64,000 bases of DNA from Adhaeribacter pallidiroseus (GCF_003340495.1 NZ_QASA01000001.1:310001-374000); one strand, 5' to 3'. Positions 53,254 through 62,227 are shown, counted from the first letter of the stretch. A program made the numbers and translations. The notes: a model not told the origin generated them from the sequence alone.

Positions 53254-53554
53254 AAATAATAACGCTCCTGCGTTTTAATAGAATTAACCTAATAAAAACA
53301 ATGTAAGTTAAAATACCTAACCCTCGGCTTTAGCAGGTATGGGTTTTGGCGTTTAAATAGCCGGTAAGATTTACAAAAATTTAAAAAAGCACACAAACAA
53401 GATAGCAGGAATGCCTGGAGATGTAAAAAAGATTAAATGATAAACCAGTACAGAAGTAATGTATTTTTAATTAAGATAAAGGCAACTACTTCTTCGGATT
53501 TCGTATTAGCTAAACAACTTATGAGATCAGGAATATTTTAGAATACAGGAGGCT
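53254..53554. other. Non-coding spacer
   Basis: About 300 AT-rich bases between two leftward genes. A 34-codon frame starting at 53437 has no support. Nothing else was seen. Confidence 0.4.
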
Positions 53555-54298
53555 TTAATAAATAGCTACGCGATAAGCTTTCATTTTCCGGTCTAAACCC
53601 CGGGCATCGCCACTAATTTTATCGAGCAAGGCCCAGAAACGCGGACCATGGTTTTTTTCGACGGTGTGCGCCAGTTCGTGCAAAATTACATAATCGCGTA
53701 ACGCCTCTGGCAACCGCATTAAATGCAGATTCAGGTTTATGTTATTTAGGCCGGAACAACTGCCCCAACGGGTACTGGTATTCTTAATAACTACTTTGTT
53801 AAAAGTAAAGCCAAACTTTTGCGCAAAATAAGCTACCCGGCTTGGTAAGTAAGCTTTTGCTTCCAGGCGATAAGTTGCTTCGATGGCCTGACGGATATAT
53901 TGCTGCACTTCCTCGTCGGTTTCTTCTTTGTAAGCGGGGTAAGTTACCAGCAGCGTACCTTTCTGCAGGTGGGCTTTGTAGGTTGTTTGACCGGTAATGG
54001 GTTGTAATTGCAGGGTATGATTAAACGTACGGAAGGGTTGGTGCTGCGAGTAAATAGTACGTTTATTCTCCTGCGCTTTTACATGGTGCAAGTGGTGCTT
54101 AATCCACGCCGTTTTACTGTGTAAAAACTCTTGGGCTTTTTCAAAACTAACGTGTTTGGGCACCGCCACGCGAACACCTTCTAATGGTTTAATTCGAATG
54201 CTGACGTGTTTTGCTTTGGTGCTGCGTTCCAGCAGCACGGTGCCAATGCTTTCAATATAAATCCGAACCGAAGTTATAGATGGAGATCCCGACCGCAC
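53555..54298 (-). CDS. YgjP-like zinc metallopeptidase (DUF45/SprT-like)
   Basis: A 247-residue protein if started at the GTG at 54298. The frame runs further back to a TTG at 54340, but that extension overlaps a promoter -7 element, so the downstream start is preferred. The N-terminal half has the family strand pattern (VSIRIKPLEGVRVAVPKHV; WIKHHL). The catalytic part holds TRWGSCSGLNNINLN and the zinc site HELAHTVEKNHGPRFWALL, with His-Glu-x-x-His and a third His. YgjP-type proteins are cytoplasmic metal-dependent hydrolases of unknown target. It is a single gene, followed upstream by its own promoter. Confidence 0.85.
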   Translation of the reverse strand: MRSGSPSITSVRIYIESIGTVLLERSTKAKHVSIRIKPLEGVRVAVPKHVSFEKAQEFLHSKTAWIKHHLHHVKAQENKRTIYSQHQPFRTFNHTLQLQPITGQTTYKAHLQKGTLLVTYPAYKEETDEEVQQYIRQAIEATYRLEAKAYLPSRVAYFAQKFGFTFNKVVIKNTSTRWGSCSGLNNINLNLHLMRLPEALRDYVILHELAHTVEKNHGPRFWALLDKISGDARGLDRKMKAYRVAIY

Positions 54299-54327
54299 AA
54301 TTAAAATTATAGAAATTGCTGATAGTA

Positions 54328-54357
54328 TAAAGATACACAACGCTCCGGAATTTGCAA
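54328..54357 (-). promoter_or_regulatory. Promoter of the YgjP-like gene
   Basis: On the minus strand TTG (54357-54355) is followed after 19 bases by TATCTTTA (54335-54328), near the TAnnTTTG consensus. Transcription would start around 54322, which rules out the TTG at 54340 as the translation start. Confidence 0.5.
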
Positions 54358-54390
54358 GATGGAGTAAGGTTTACGCTGCTTACTTAAAAC

Positions 54391-54422
54391 AAAAAACACT
54401 CCCGGTCAGGAGAGTGTTTTTT
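54391..54422 (-). terminator. Terminator of the YkvA-like gene
   Basis: Arms AAAAAACACTC / GAGTGTTTTTT with a 10-base loop and T-runs on both strands, 20 bases after the leftward stop. Confidence 0.8.
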
Positions 54423-54442
54423 TAAATTTCAATAATGATTGC

Positions 54443-55231
54443 TTAGCGAACGTTGCCGCCAGATCGGCTATCGGCATCATTGGAGCTGGGTATACGGGTA
54501 CTATCGGTAGTTGCTGCGCGTACGTTTGGTTCGCCGGAACCCGTTGAAGTTGCTTTAATGGCCGAATCGTCGGGAGTATTACTTTCAGTTGGCAAATCGT
54601 GAGCCGTAAAATCTTTAACCACCAGCTTTTCAGCGTCGTTCTTAAGAGTGCCATCTTCGTTCCGTTTCTGCGACGATGCGTTGGTCTCGTTCGTGTTGCT
54701 GGGGCCGGAGGTGTAGGTGTAGTTGTTTTCGGGAGAGCCGTATTTAGGAGTTGTGGCCGAATTATCTACCGGCTGGTTACTGCTGAGCATGGCTGTTTTA
54801 ATGGTTTGCGCCTGGTTACCTCTTTCCCATTCTTCAAATTTATCCATCTCGGTTTTTATGCCGGTCATGAACCAGGCTAAGAGCGCTGCGTCATCCAATA
54901 ACCCTATTACCGGAATAAAATCCGGTACAAAATCAATGGGCGATAAAAAGTAAAGAATTACGGCAATGCCACCAACCAAAGTACTGGTCGGGATGCCCGT
55001 ATACTCACCAGCTACTGCGGCTTTAATCATGCGGGATAAAGTTTGTAAGCTTTCCCACACTTCGTGCGCTAAAGTGCCCACATCTTTCTTCTGGCTGGCT
55101 TTGGTATAGGCGTCGTTTAAAAGTTTTTTTACCCGCAAAGGTTTTTTCAGGTATTCTTCGGCATTTTTAAAAATATTTTTAAAAATCGAAGATTCAGATA
55201 TTTTCTGGCCGGTGCTGTTCGTGTTTTCCAT
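54443..55231 (-). CDS. YkvA family (DUF1232) membrane-associated protein
   Basis: A 262-residue protein. Residues about 70-135 match YkvA/DUF1232: a hydrophobic segment STLVGGIAVILYFLSPIDFV followed by PDFIPVIGLLDDAALLAWF. A helical N-terminus with basic residues precedes it. The C-terminal 110 residues are low-complexity, rich in Thr, Ser, Asn, Glu and Asp, and probably disordered. The function of the family is unknown. It is a single gene with a good terminator. Confidence 0.85.
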   Translation of the reverse strand: MENTNSTGQKISESSIFKNIFKNAEEYLKKPLRVKKLLNDAYTKASQKKDVGTLAHEVWESLQTLSRMIKAAVAGEYTGIPTSTLVGGIAVILYFLSPIDFVPDFIPVIGLLDDAALLAWFMTGIKTEMDKFEEWERGNQAQTIKTAMLSSNQPVDNSATTPKYGSPENNYTYTSGPSNTNETNASSQKRNEDGTLKNDAEKLVVKDFTAHDLPTESNTPDDSAIKATSTGSGEPNVRAATTDSTRIPSSNDADSRSGGNVR

Positions 55232-55764
55232 AGTTTTAAAAGGTTGATGTATCTAATGCTGCCTACAATTTTAAGATTAATTTTGGTTTAGCCATTAGGT
55301 AGTAAATAGCCACCATTTACGTAAAAAATTAGCCGCGTATTATATACTGCATTACGTAAAAATAGTTATGAAGTGCGGCTTTACTGGCAAAAGTAAACAT
55401 AATCATTTAATTATTTTAAAAGGAATTACCTGGCAACTGTTGATAATGAAAGTATTATTTTATCGGAACGTGCCGGTGACCAAACGGTTTATCAATCAAA
55501 CTGAATAATTGATTTTTTATTTCTGAAGCACCCGGTATAAAGAATACCTCTATTTTTTTCTATTTAGCTAAAACAAAAAGTCCGGGTAACAGGCGATGGA
55601 ACACCTGTTACCCGGACTTTTATAAGCAAAAACAACTAAGTAAATGGACACAAGTAGTAAGACACAAGTATCAAGACAAAATGAAATATAATAAATTAAA
55701 TATCAGCGATTTAACCTTGTATTTTCAATATTGGAATGTAGCTTTCAATTGATCCTTTTACTTA
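55232..55764. other. Spacer between YkvA-like and NlpC/P60 genes
   Basis: About 530 AT-rich bases with no supported gene. It contains the hairpin at 55576-55621. A 20-codon frame at about 55447 is too short to call. Confidence 0.45.
55576..55621 (-). terminator. Strong hairpin downstream of the NlpC/P60 gene
   Basis: Perfect 18-base arms AAAAGTCCGGGTAACAGG / CCTGTTACCCGGACTTTT with a 10-base loop and A/T-runs on both sides. It lies 144 bases after the leftward stop, further than usual. Confidence 0.75.
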
Positions 55765-56376
55765 TTATAAATTAACCCGGCCGGCTGCGTAATAATTGCG
55801 GGCGTAATAAGATTGGTTTAACGACGAAACCATAACACCGCCATTGCTGGCCGAATGAATAAACTTGTTATTATTTAAATAAATGCCTACGTGGTAAATA
55901 GGTTTACCAGGCCCACGCCGAAAAAAAACTAAATCACCGGCTTTAATCGCCGATTTCTTAATGTGCTCGACGCTTTGGAACATAGAGCGGGAGCTATGGA
56001 CAAGGGTAATACCGTATACTTCTTTATAAACTTTAGAAACAAATCCGGAGCAATCGGTGCCTTGCCTGGAAGCTGCGCCACTCCGATAAGGGGTTCCCAG
56101 CCAATCGGCAACAGTAGCCAAAAGGTGTTTGTCTTCGGAATAGTTTAATCTTACACCTAGCGTTTGGGCGTAATAATTATAATAAAGCGTATCCTTAAAA
56201 TTCAAGGAAGGAACATTAATACATGTTAATAAGGAGCTTGTTGGAAAGTCTAAAGAGAGAACAGAAGCTGTTTCAACAGAATTTAATTTGGTATTTTTAT
56301 CAGTAGGGGTGTGCTCAAAAAAGAGCGATAAAGTCATGGAAAAGGCAGCGCAACTAGCTAAAATAATGTTTTTCAT
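55765..56376 (-). CDS. NlpC/P60 family peptidoglycan endopeptidase
   Basis: A 203-residue exported cysteine peptidase. The N-terminal signal segment is followed by a linker to about residue 80 and an NlpC/P60 (C40) domain at about 85-203. The catalytic Cys109 is in GTDCSGFV, His162 in YHVGIYL and the third polar residue is His174 in FIHSAS. LGTPYRSGAASRQ before the Cys is typical. It probably cuts D-Glu-mDAP type bonds in peptide stems in the periplasm. No SH3 or LysM targeting domain is present. It stands alone. Confidence 0.92.
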   Translation of the reverse strand: MKNIILASCAAFSMTLSLFFEHTPTDKNTKLNSVETASVLSLDFPTSSLLTCINVPSLNFKDTLYYNYYAQTLGVRLNYSEDKHLLATVADWLGTPYRSGAASRQGTDCSGFVSKVYKEVYGITLVHSSRSMFQSVEHIKKSAIKAGDLVFFRRGPGKPIYHVGIYLNNNKFIHSASNGGVMVSSLNQSYYARNYYAAGRVNL

Positions 56377-56659
56377 CTGTTTTGGTTAGAATGATACAAT
56401 ACGCTAAGCGTTTACTAGTAAATCTTATATTTTTTAAAAAATAGGTTAAAATAGTAACCTTAAACGGTGGTAAATAGTATAAAACTAATTGTTTTAATTT
56501 AGTTTGATAATTAAAAGTAGACATAAATTTTAAACTAACAAGCCTGGCAAAGAAAAATTTCTTTCTTTCGTGCAATAGATCTCTGAAATTTACAATCGCA
56601 ATATTGTTATTTTTACAGAATTAGACAGAAGATATATATTGCATTTCTCCGTTGTGCCC

Positions 56660-56967
56660 ATGAAACTGACTGATCTTAAAATTGTTGAAAATTCCCTTTT
56701 TGCCCGTTTAGCGCGGGGGGTATTAAAGTCTGATAATGTGGCGATGGTGCTCGGAAATGCCATTCACCTGAGTGGCGTAAAAAAGAAATTTTCCTGCGCA
56801 ATCAATCGTGGGTAGCGCACGAATACTGCCACGTGCAACAATTTAAAAAATATGGTTTTTTCCGGTTTCTTTGGCTTTACCTAATCGAATCCATTAAAGT
56901 AGGTTATTTTCAGAATAAATTTGAAGTAGAAGCCCGCCAAGCCGAAAAGAGCCAAATGCCGGAATAA
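56660..56967 (+). pseudogene. HExxH mini-protein broken by a single-base frameshift
   Basis: From the ATG at 56660 the frame gives MKLTDLKIVENSLFARLA ... NAIHLSGVKKK and stops at 56815. From the same place the next frame continues EIFLRNQSWVAHEYCHVQQF ... LIESIKVGYFQNKFEVEARQ and stops at 56967. The joined 102-residue protein is one I know as a small Bacteroidota family with a zinc-type HExxH motif (HEYCH), similar to DUF4157; the exact family name is uncertain. The break is at six A (56779-56784), where one more A would restore the frame. It is followed 130 bases later by the thioesterase gene. It may be a real pseudogene or a sequencing error. Confidence 0.75.
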
Positions 56968-57069
56968 GTATTTTCTTCCTGGCAAAAACTTTTGGGTGGG
57001 TAACTGGTTTTGTTGAAATCCGGAGCCGGGCAATAAAAATAGCAAAAACCATTATTGCTGATCAGGTCT

Positions 57070-57077
57070 TATCTTTG
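57070..57077 (+). promoter_or_regulatory. -7 element of the thioesterase gene
   Basis: TATCTTTG fits TAnnTTTG exactly and ends 22 bases before the ATG at 57100. It lies inside the upstream extension of that frame, which supports the ATG at 57100 as the start. No good -33 element is seen. Confidence 0.5.
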
Positions 57078-57099
57078 GCTGTATACGTACCTTTTACCT

Positions 57100-57624
57100 A
57101 TGAAAATTGATCTTAAAAACTTAGTTAAAGTACCCGAAAGTAAGTTATTTGTCCGTTTTCAGGATTGCGATGTTTTGGGCCATTTAAATAACGTACGCTA
57201 CTTCGATTATTTTTTAAATACCCGCGAAGAACATACCCGGCATTACTACGCCTTAAATTTAATGGAGCTTTCCAAAAAGTACCGGGCAACTTGGGTGGTA
57301 ACCAATCACCAGATTGCTTATTTACGACCGGCTGATTTAGGCGAAAACATTATTATTCAAACCCAGCTTATTCATTTCGATAAAAATAGTATTGTTATAG
57401 AAGCCTCTATGTACAACGAAGCCCGTACACATTTAAAATCTTTGCTTTGGTCTACCATGCGGTATGTAAGCGTAGAAACGGCCCGCTCAACGGAGCATTC
57501 GGAAGAAGTACTGGACATGCTGGCTGCCGTTCAGGTAACTGAAGTAGAACACCGACCGGAAGGTTTTCAAGATCGGTTAATCGAGATTAATCAGGCTTTT
57601 AAGCGTTCGTTGCCGACTCCATAA
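57100..57624 (+). CDS. Hotdog-fold acyl-CoA thioesterase (4HBT family)
   Basis: A 174-residue protein from the ATG at 57100; the frame extends 45 bases back to a TTG but the promoter lies in between. The signature FQDCDVLGHLNNVRYFDYF is the 4-hydroxybenzoyl-CoA thioesterase-like hotdog motif, with the Asp and His positions of the active site. YLRPADLGENIIIQTQL and the strand after it are also typical. It hydrolyses acyl-CoA of unknown chain length in the cytoplasm. A PfpI-family gene follows after 92 bases. Confidence 0.87.
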   Translation: MKIDLKNLVKVPESKLFVRFQDCDVLGHLNNVRYFDYFLNTREEHTRHYYALNLMELSKKYRATWVVTNHQIAYLRPADLGENIIIQTQLIHFDKNSIVIEASMYNEARTHLKSLLWSTMRYVSVETARSTEHSEEVLDMLAAVQVTEVEHRPEGFQDRLIEINQAFKRSLPTP

Positions 57625-57716
57625 TTTAAAGAACAAGGGCAAGTAAATAACCATCCGGTAAAGACCGCGTAAGGAAATAGCACTAATATTTAATGACGTA
57701 CTTAATTATTAAAATT

Positions 57717-58271
57717 ATGAGTAACAAACTGGAAGGAAAACGCATTGCTATACTGGCGGAAAATGGTTTTGAGCAATCGGAGTTAGAAAAGCCGAAGCAA
57801 GCCCTGGAAGAAGAAGGCGCTACAACCCACGTGATTTCTTCGAAATCCGGTAAAATAAAAGCTTGGGACGAAAAAGACTGGGGCGATAAAGTGGCCGTTG
57901 ATAAAACCTTGGACGAAGTTTCTGCAGCTGATTACGATGCTCTTTTGCTACCCGGTGGCGTGATGAACCCCGATAAACTGCGTGCTAACGCAACTGCTGT
58001 AAGTTTTGTAAAAGCATTTTTAACCGCAGGTAAACCGGTTGCCGCTATTTGCCATGGCCCCTGGACATTAATAGAAACCGGTTTGTTAGCCGGTAAAACC
58101 ATGACGAGCTATGCCTCTATTCAAACAGATTTAAAAAATGCGGGTGTGAATTGGGTAGATCAGGAAGTTGTGGTGGATTCTAATTTAATTACGAGTCGCA
58201 AACCCGATGATATTCCGGCGTTTAACAAACAAATAATTGAATCGTTTGCGCTAACGGCCACAACTGCTTAA
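57717..58271 (+). CDS. DJ-1/PfpI family protein (YhbO-like)
   Basis: A 184-residue cytoplasmic protein starting at the ATG at 57717. The class I amidotransferase-like fold shows IAILAENGFEQSEL with the conserved Glu, DALLLPGGVMNPD and the nucleophile C112 in AAICHGPWTLIE. This group (PfpI, YhbO, YajL) is linked to stress protection, as protease- or deglycase-like enzymes; the exact reaction is disputed. The gene lies 92 bases after the thioesterase and 107 before tRNA-Val. Confidence 0.9.
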   Translation: MSNKLEGKRIAILAENGFEQSELEKPKQALEEEGATTHVISSKSGKIKAWDEKDWGDKVAVDKTLDEVSAADYDALLLPGGVMNPDKLRANATAVSFVKAFLTAGKPVAAICHGPWTLIETGLLAGKTMTSYASIQTDLKNAGVNWVDQEVVVDSNLITSRKPDDIPAFNKQIIESFALTATTA

Positions 58272-58378
58272 TTTTTAAATTTTTATTTTTCCAGAGAAGC
58301 AATTCTTAGCAAAATTGAAGGTGAAGCAATCGTGGCCTTGCGAATTAAGAGAAAATATGTAGTTTTATTCTTGAAAAC

Positions 58379-58453
58379 GGGGTGTTAGCTCAGTTGGTTT
58401 AGAGCGCTACCTTGACAGGGTAGAGGTCACTGGTTCGAACCCAGTACGCCTCA
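58379..58453 (+). tRNA. tRNA-Val (GAC)
   Basis: A full 75-base cloverleaf: acceptor GGGGTGT/ACGCCTC (one G-T pair), D-arm GCTC...GAGC, anticodon arm CTACC-TTGACAG-GGTAG with anticodon GAC, and T-arm ACTGG-TTCGAAC-CCAGT. The discriminator base is A and CCA is not encoded. Confidence 0.97.
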
Positions 58454-58464
58454 CTTAATTCGGT

Positions 58465-58494
58465 AAAAGCATCCTCTTGGGGATGCTTTTTTTT
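58465..58494 (+). terminator. Terminator of tRNA-Val
   Basis: Arms AAAAGCATCC / GGATGCTTTT with a 6-base loop and a long T-tail, 11 bases after the tRNA. Confidence 0.85.
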
Positions 58495-58618
58495 ACTTTT
58501 ATCTTCCTTGCTAACGCAAACTCCAAGTACTTCCAAAAGAAATTATTACGGGAATTAACCTGTATTGCCATCGGTACTAAAATAACCAACCCTTGAACAG
58601 CGCAATTTATTTAAACTA

Positions 58619-58667
58619 AAAAGCCGAAACAGAACTACTCCGGAGAGTACGGACTGCCTCGGCTTTT
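58619..58667 (-). terminator. Possible terminator of the 75-residue gene
   Basis: Arms AAAAGCCGA / TCGGCTTTT with a 31-base loop; T-run on the leftward strand. It lies 43 bases after the stop at 58710. Confidence 0.5.
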
Positions 58668-58709
58668 AAAGAACTTTATTTTGGTTTCTACTGGCTAAAA
58701 ATTTAATTT

Positions 58710-58937
58710 TTAAAATTTTTGATGAATTGGCTGCAAATACAAGTCTTCTTTTTTAAAAGCAAAATGATCGGCGGTATTCACCTGACCGAAAATATCCAAG
58801 GTCAGGCATTTAAATTCGGCCTGTTCCTCCGCTTCTTGAAAGGCGGGATGTAGGGCTGTTTCGTACAAATAAACTTTATCTGTATTGCGGTGCCGAACTA
58901 TACAAAACTTATTTAAATCTATATTGGCTAGGCTCAT
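58710..58937 (-). CDS. Hypothetical 75-residue protein
   Basis: A short cytoplasmic protein without signal peptide: it opens MSLANIDLNKFCIVRHRNTD and has an acidic centre (EAEEQAEF), a LTLDIFGQV strand and KKEDLYLQPI near the end. The composition is balanced as in a real protein, and a likely terminator follows. It may be a conserved small protein of Hymenobacteraceae; no family was recognised. Confidence 0.6.
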   Translation of the reverse strand: MSLANIDLNKFCIVRHRNTDKVYLYETALHPAFQEAEEQAEFKCLTLDIFGQVNTADHFAFKKEDLYLQPIHQKF

Positions 58938-59720
58938 AAAAGTAGATTTATAGTTAATTTCTAAAGTAAACAGGTGTTATGTTTACTTTCGGGCGGTAAG
59001 CGTAATGGGTGAAGATTTGGCGTTTAATGCAATAGCTAATAGTACTAAATTACAATTTTAGGTGAATAGAGAATGCTGCCTTTACAGGCCTGAGGTGGCG
59101 GTTTAATATCAGAGATTTAAAAAAATGCCTGATTTACGTGGTGTAAAACGTTTTTGCAATTCGTAAAAATTTCCAACTGCTATTTTCCGGTATTTCGGTA
59201 ATAGTATAATATTCACGAAGAGTAACTTATACGGCAACTACAAGATAAGGTCATTCATTAACGGAAGTATTTTATAAAAATTGGCTTTGTAGCGGTAGAA
59301 AGCTAATACGTAGAAGATAATTCTTGGATAGTGGAACAGCAGCGCACCTATTTATACCGGAGGGTGTGTCAGAATTTTAAGAAACAGAACGTTTACTTCG
59401 GGTGTAACTTATTGCTAAGAATACCCGTGATAGTGGAAAATATCTGGTATCCCGGTCTTTCTCCTGGAAAGTTTTCGCAGGTGAACTCTGTTAAAAAACA
59501 CGAGTTAAAACAATAAACGCATCCAGCTTATTAGCCGCACATCAACTTTTATATCAGGTAGCAAATGGTGAACAATTTTTCTGTTCACCATTTGCTACCT
59601 GATATAACTTTTATTCCTTGGTATACCAGCTAATTTTATTTACATGCAAGTAATTCTAAGCAAGTTAAGAGGAGTGCTGGTCCTTGTTGTATTAACGGGA
59701 TGAAGCTAATTTTTAAAAAA
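58938..59720. other. Large non-coding gap
   Basis: A 783-base stretch with no supported gene. The 61-codon rightward frame near 59331 has no features. A 26-base perfect inverted repeat lies in its right part (listed separately). Confidence 0.5.
59549..59607. repeat. Isolated 26-base perfect inverted repeat
   Basis: Arms start TTATATCAGGTAGCAAATGG and are perfect over 26 bases, with a 7-base loop (ATTTTTC). It lies 113 bases beyond the leftward stop at 59721, and neither strand shows a clear T-run after the stem, so a plain terminator is doubtful. Confidence 0.8.
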
Positions 59721-61076
59721 TCAGCTTATTTGTAACTCATCGGGAGTTGTACCGCGAAAAGCATCTATTTTGTCGATTTTTTTTAGTTTTACCGGTTTGC
59801 CGGTTTTGGCCGATTCGTAAATGGCTTCCATAATAACATGGTCCTGCAAACCTTCTTCGCCGGGAGTATAAGGTTTCTTGTTTTCGGTTACACAACGCGC
59901 CATATGGTCTATTTCCAGAGCAAACTGGTTTTTATCGCCGGCACTCGGGTTTATTTTTACTTCCATACCGTCTTGCACTTGCGAGCCTTCCATGCGCAAA
60001 CCGTGGTAGCTAAAGGCCGGATCTAAGCCAAAATAACCGCCTTTATCCGCGTGGCACCGGTACCTTTTCGATTCGTGCACGCCGTAGCTGGTTGTGCAGT
60101 TGGCCAGGGCGCCGCTCGGAAACTGCAACTGAAAAAATACGGTTTCTTCTACTTCTTTGAATCGCGGATCGTTCGGAGTATTAAATAAAGTGGCATTCAC
60201 CTGCACCGGTTCTTCGCCGAGTAAATACCGAGCCGTGTTTAAGCAATAAAGGCCAATATCAGGTAACGATCCGCCACCAGCTAAAGCTTTTTTCAGTCGC
60301 CATTGGCCGGGCTCGCCTTGGTTTTGCGTATTAATAGCATCAATTATTTTTACAGTTCCCATTTTTTTGTTGCGGGTCCACTCTTTCGCTTTCTGATTAT
60401 TGGGCTCGTACTGGATGCGATAGGCAATCATTAACTTTTTGCCGGCCTTTTCGCAGGCATTAATCATGCGCTGCGCCGACTCCGAATTAACCGACATGGG
60501 CTTTTCGCATAACACGTGCTTGCCCGCATTGGCCGAACGTACCGTAAATTCTTCGTGCATGGAGTTGGGCAACACAATGTAAACTACCTGCACGTCGGGG
60601 TTATTTTTAATGTTATCGAAATTCTGGTAATTGTAAATGCCTTTGTCCGGGATACCGTACTGCTTAGCTACTTTTTGGGCTTTCTCGGGGTTGCCGCTTA
60701 CCAGGGCCGTTACTTTGGCGTATTTGCAGTTACCAAATGCCGGTAGCAACTCGCCTAAAGTAAGGTTTCCTAAACCCACCAGGGCAAATCCCACCCGTTT
60801 GTCGGGGGCTTCGGGGGCCGGGAAAGGTTCTTTCTTTTTCTCCGATGGGTCCGCAATTTCTTTAAGCTCGATAGGCTCGGTAATCGAGTTGGCATGTACG
60901 TCTTTATCGGTAGGGCTTGTGGGCGCTTTTTGCTGCGCATTGGTATCGCAGGCTGCTAAGCTGCCTAAAGTGGCGGCCGCCAGAATTCCTTTGCCGGTAT
61001 TGGCTAAAAAAGTACGGCGGGTGTAGCCGTCTTCTCCTTCGGTAAGCGTGTTTAAAATGTTATCTAGGTCTTTCAT
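59721..61076 (-). CDS. Tat-exported Gfo/Idh/MocA family oxidoreductase (glucose-fructose oxidoreductase-like)
   Basis: A 451-residue protein. The N-terminus has a short lead, then TRRTFLANTGKGILAAATLG, a twin-arginine signal, then a Pro/Glu-rich linker to about residue 95. The Rossmann domain starts VGFALVGLGNLTLGELLPA and has CEKPMSVN with the family lysine. The catalytic half includes GGGSLPDIGLYCLNTARYL and YRCHADKGGYFGLDPAF, which match glucose-fructose oxidoreductase-like members that carry a tightly bound NADP(H) in the periplasm. Substrates are probably sugars. It differs in location from the cytoplasmic Gfo/Idh/MocA protein at 19-20 kb. It stands alone. Confidence 0.9.
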   Translation of the reverse strand: MKDLDNILNTLTEGEDGYTRRTFLANTGKGILAAATLGSLAACDTNAQQKAPTSPTDKDVHANSITEPIELKEIADPSEKKKEPFPAPEAPDKRVGFALVGLGNLTLGELLPAFGNCKYAKVTALVSGNPEKAQKVAKQYGIPDKGIYNYQNFDNIKNNPDVQVVYIVLPNSMHEEFTVRSANAGKHVLCEKPMSVNSESAQRMINACEKAGKKLMIAYRIQYEPNNQKAKEWTRNKKMGTVKIIDAINTQNQGEPGQWRLKKALAGGGSLPDIGLYCLNTARYLLGEEPVQVNATLFNTPNDPRFKEVEETVFFQLQFPSGALANCTTSYGVHESKRYRCHADKGGYFGLDPAFSYHGLRMEGSQVQDGMEVKINPSAGDKNQFALEIDHMARCVTENKKPYTPGEEGLQDHVIMEAIYESAKTGKPVKLKKIDKIDAFRGTTPDELQIS

Positions 61077-61441
61077 TACTGCAACAGAAAATGCTATTAG
61101 TAAATAGTTTGCCTTTTTCTCTACTCCGAAGCTTTTGCTTAGGTTTAATTAAATGCGTGTAAAAAATTAAAATTTTAAAATTGGCGCTGGGTTTAAGCCC
61201 GGTTACTACCTGCGGATGGGAAAACAAAAATAGAATGTACCCAGTTGATCTGACAACCCGTTATCAAAAAAAAGCATTTTGTTAAGGCAGTTCTGCGCAA
61301 TTTGGTTTATCTATACTCCTTCTGGCCGGGAACGCAACAAAATATGCAATAAATGGTTAACGGCTTACGCAACCAACTTTCGAGAATGGATGATTGAAGT
61401 AATCCGGAGGGGTAGGTGCCTGATAAAAATTTAAAAAAACC
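61077..61441. other. Divergent spacer
   Basis: About 365 bases between the leftward oxidoreductase and the rightward DUF2490 gene. No gene, clear promoter pair or dyad was seen. Confidence 0.4.
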
Positions 61442-62227
61442 ATGGGGCGGTTCCAAATTATTCTTTGCCTGTTTTTTAGTTTCATTGCGGAAGTGGCTTT
61501 TTGTCAGACCAACCGAATTGCCGATAAAAATCATTTAGGGTGGTTCGTGTACGAAGGCGACCATCCGATCAGTGAAAAATGGCAGATCCATACCGAGTAC
61601 CAATGGCGGCGCATAGATTTTATTAAATCGTGGCAACAATCTTTGGCGCGGCTTGGAGTTGCTTACCAAATTTCACCCCAGATTAAGCTAGGCGGGGGCT
61701 ATACTGCGTTTATTACTTTCCCTTACGGCGAATACCCAACGGCTGATACCGGGGAGCCTTTTCCGGAACGCCGCCTGCACCAGGATGTGCAGCTGAGCGA
61801 TACCATCGGGAAAGTATTACTACAACACCGGTTTCGATTAGAGCAACGCTGGATTGGCCAATTACAGGAAAATACCGGTAAAGACGTACAAAGCTGGGAA
61901 TACCAGAATCGCATCCGCTACCAAATAGCGCTCACGGTACCTTTGCAAGGCCGCACCCTCGACTCACAGGAGTGGTATTTAAATTTTTTCGATGAATTAT
62001 TCATTGGTTTCGGCAAAAACGTGGGTCAGAATATTTTTAATCAAAATCGGATTTCGGGTGGTTTAGGTTATCAGTTTACCGATGATTTTCAATTGGAATT
62101 AAATTACTTGTACCAGATTACGCAACACGGTGCATCCGATCCTGTGTCGGGGAACGGCATATTTGAATACAACCAAGGTTTCCGGCTCGGGGTAGTTTAT
62201 AATTTAAATTTTTTAAAAAATGAGTAA
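61442..62227 (+). CDS. DUF2490 family outer-membrane protein
   Basis: A 261-residue protein with a Sec signal ending VAFCQ. Alternating aromatic/charged strands (WQIHTEYQWRRIDFIKSW; HRFRLEQRWIG; FQLELNYLYQITQHG) fit a small beta-barrel of the DUF2490 family, common in Bacteroidota. Its function is unknown. It is convergent with the flavodoxin-family gene, 22 bases apart, with no clear terminator. Confidence 0.83.
   Translation: MGRFQIILCLFFSFIAEVAFCQTNRIADKNHLGWFVYEGDHPISEKWQIHTEYQWRRIDFIKSWQQSLARLGVAYQISPQIKLGGGYTAFITFPYGEYPTADTGEPFPERRLHQDVQLSDTIGKVLLQHRFRLEQRWIGQLQENTGKDVQSWEYQNRIRYQIALTVPLQGRTLDSQEWYLNFFDELFIGFGKNVGQNIFNQNRISGGLGYQFTDDFQLELNYLYQITQHGASDPVSGNGIFEYNQGFRLGVVYNLNFLKNE

Noticed and set aside
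53437-53541. 34-codon rightward frame MINQYRSNVFLIK...
   Set aside because: Too short, AT-rich and without homologues I can name; no terminator or promoter goes with it.
54340-54342. TTG at 54340 as start of the YgjP-like gene
   Set aside because: It overlaps a likely -7 promoter element; the GTG at 54298 fits the family start better.
55447-55509. 20-codon frame MKVLFYRNVPVTKRF...
   Set aside because: Length is within chance expectation and there is no supporting signal.
59331-59516. 61-codon rightward frame in the large gap
   Set aside because: Composition is not protein-like (basic, Cys/Tyr scattered), and no motif or regulatory signal supports it.
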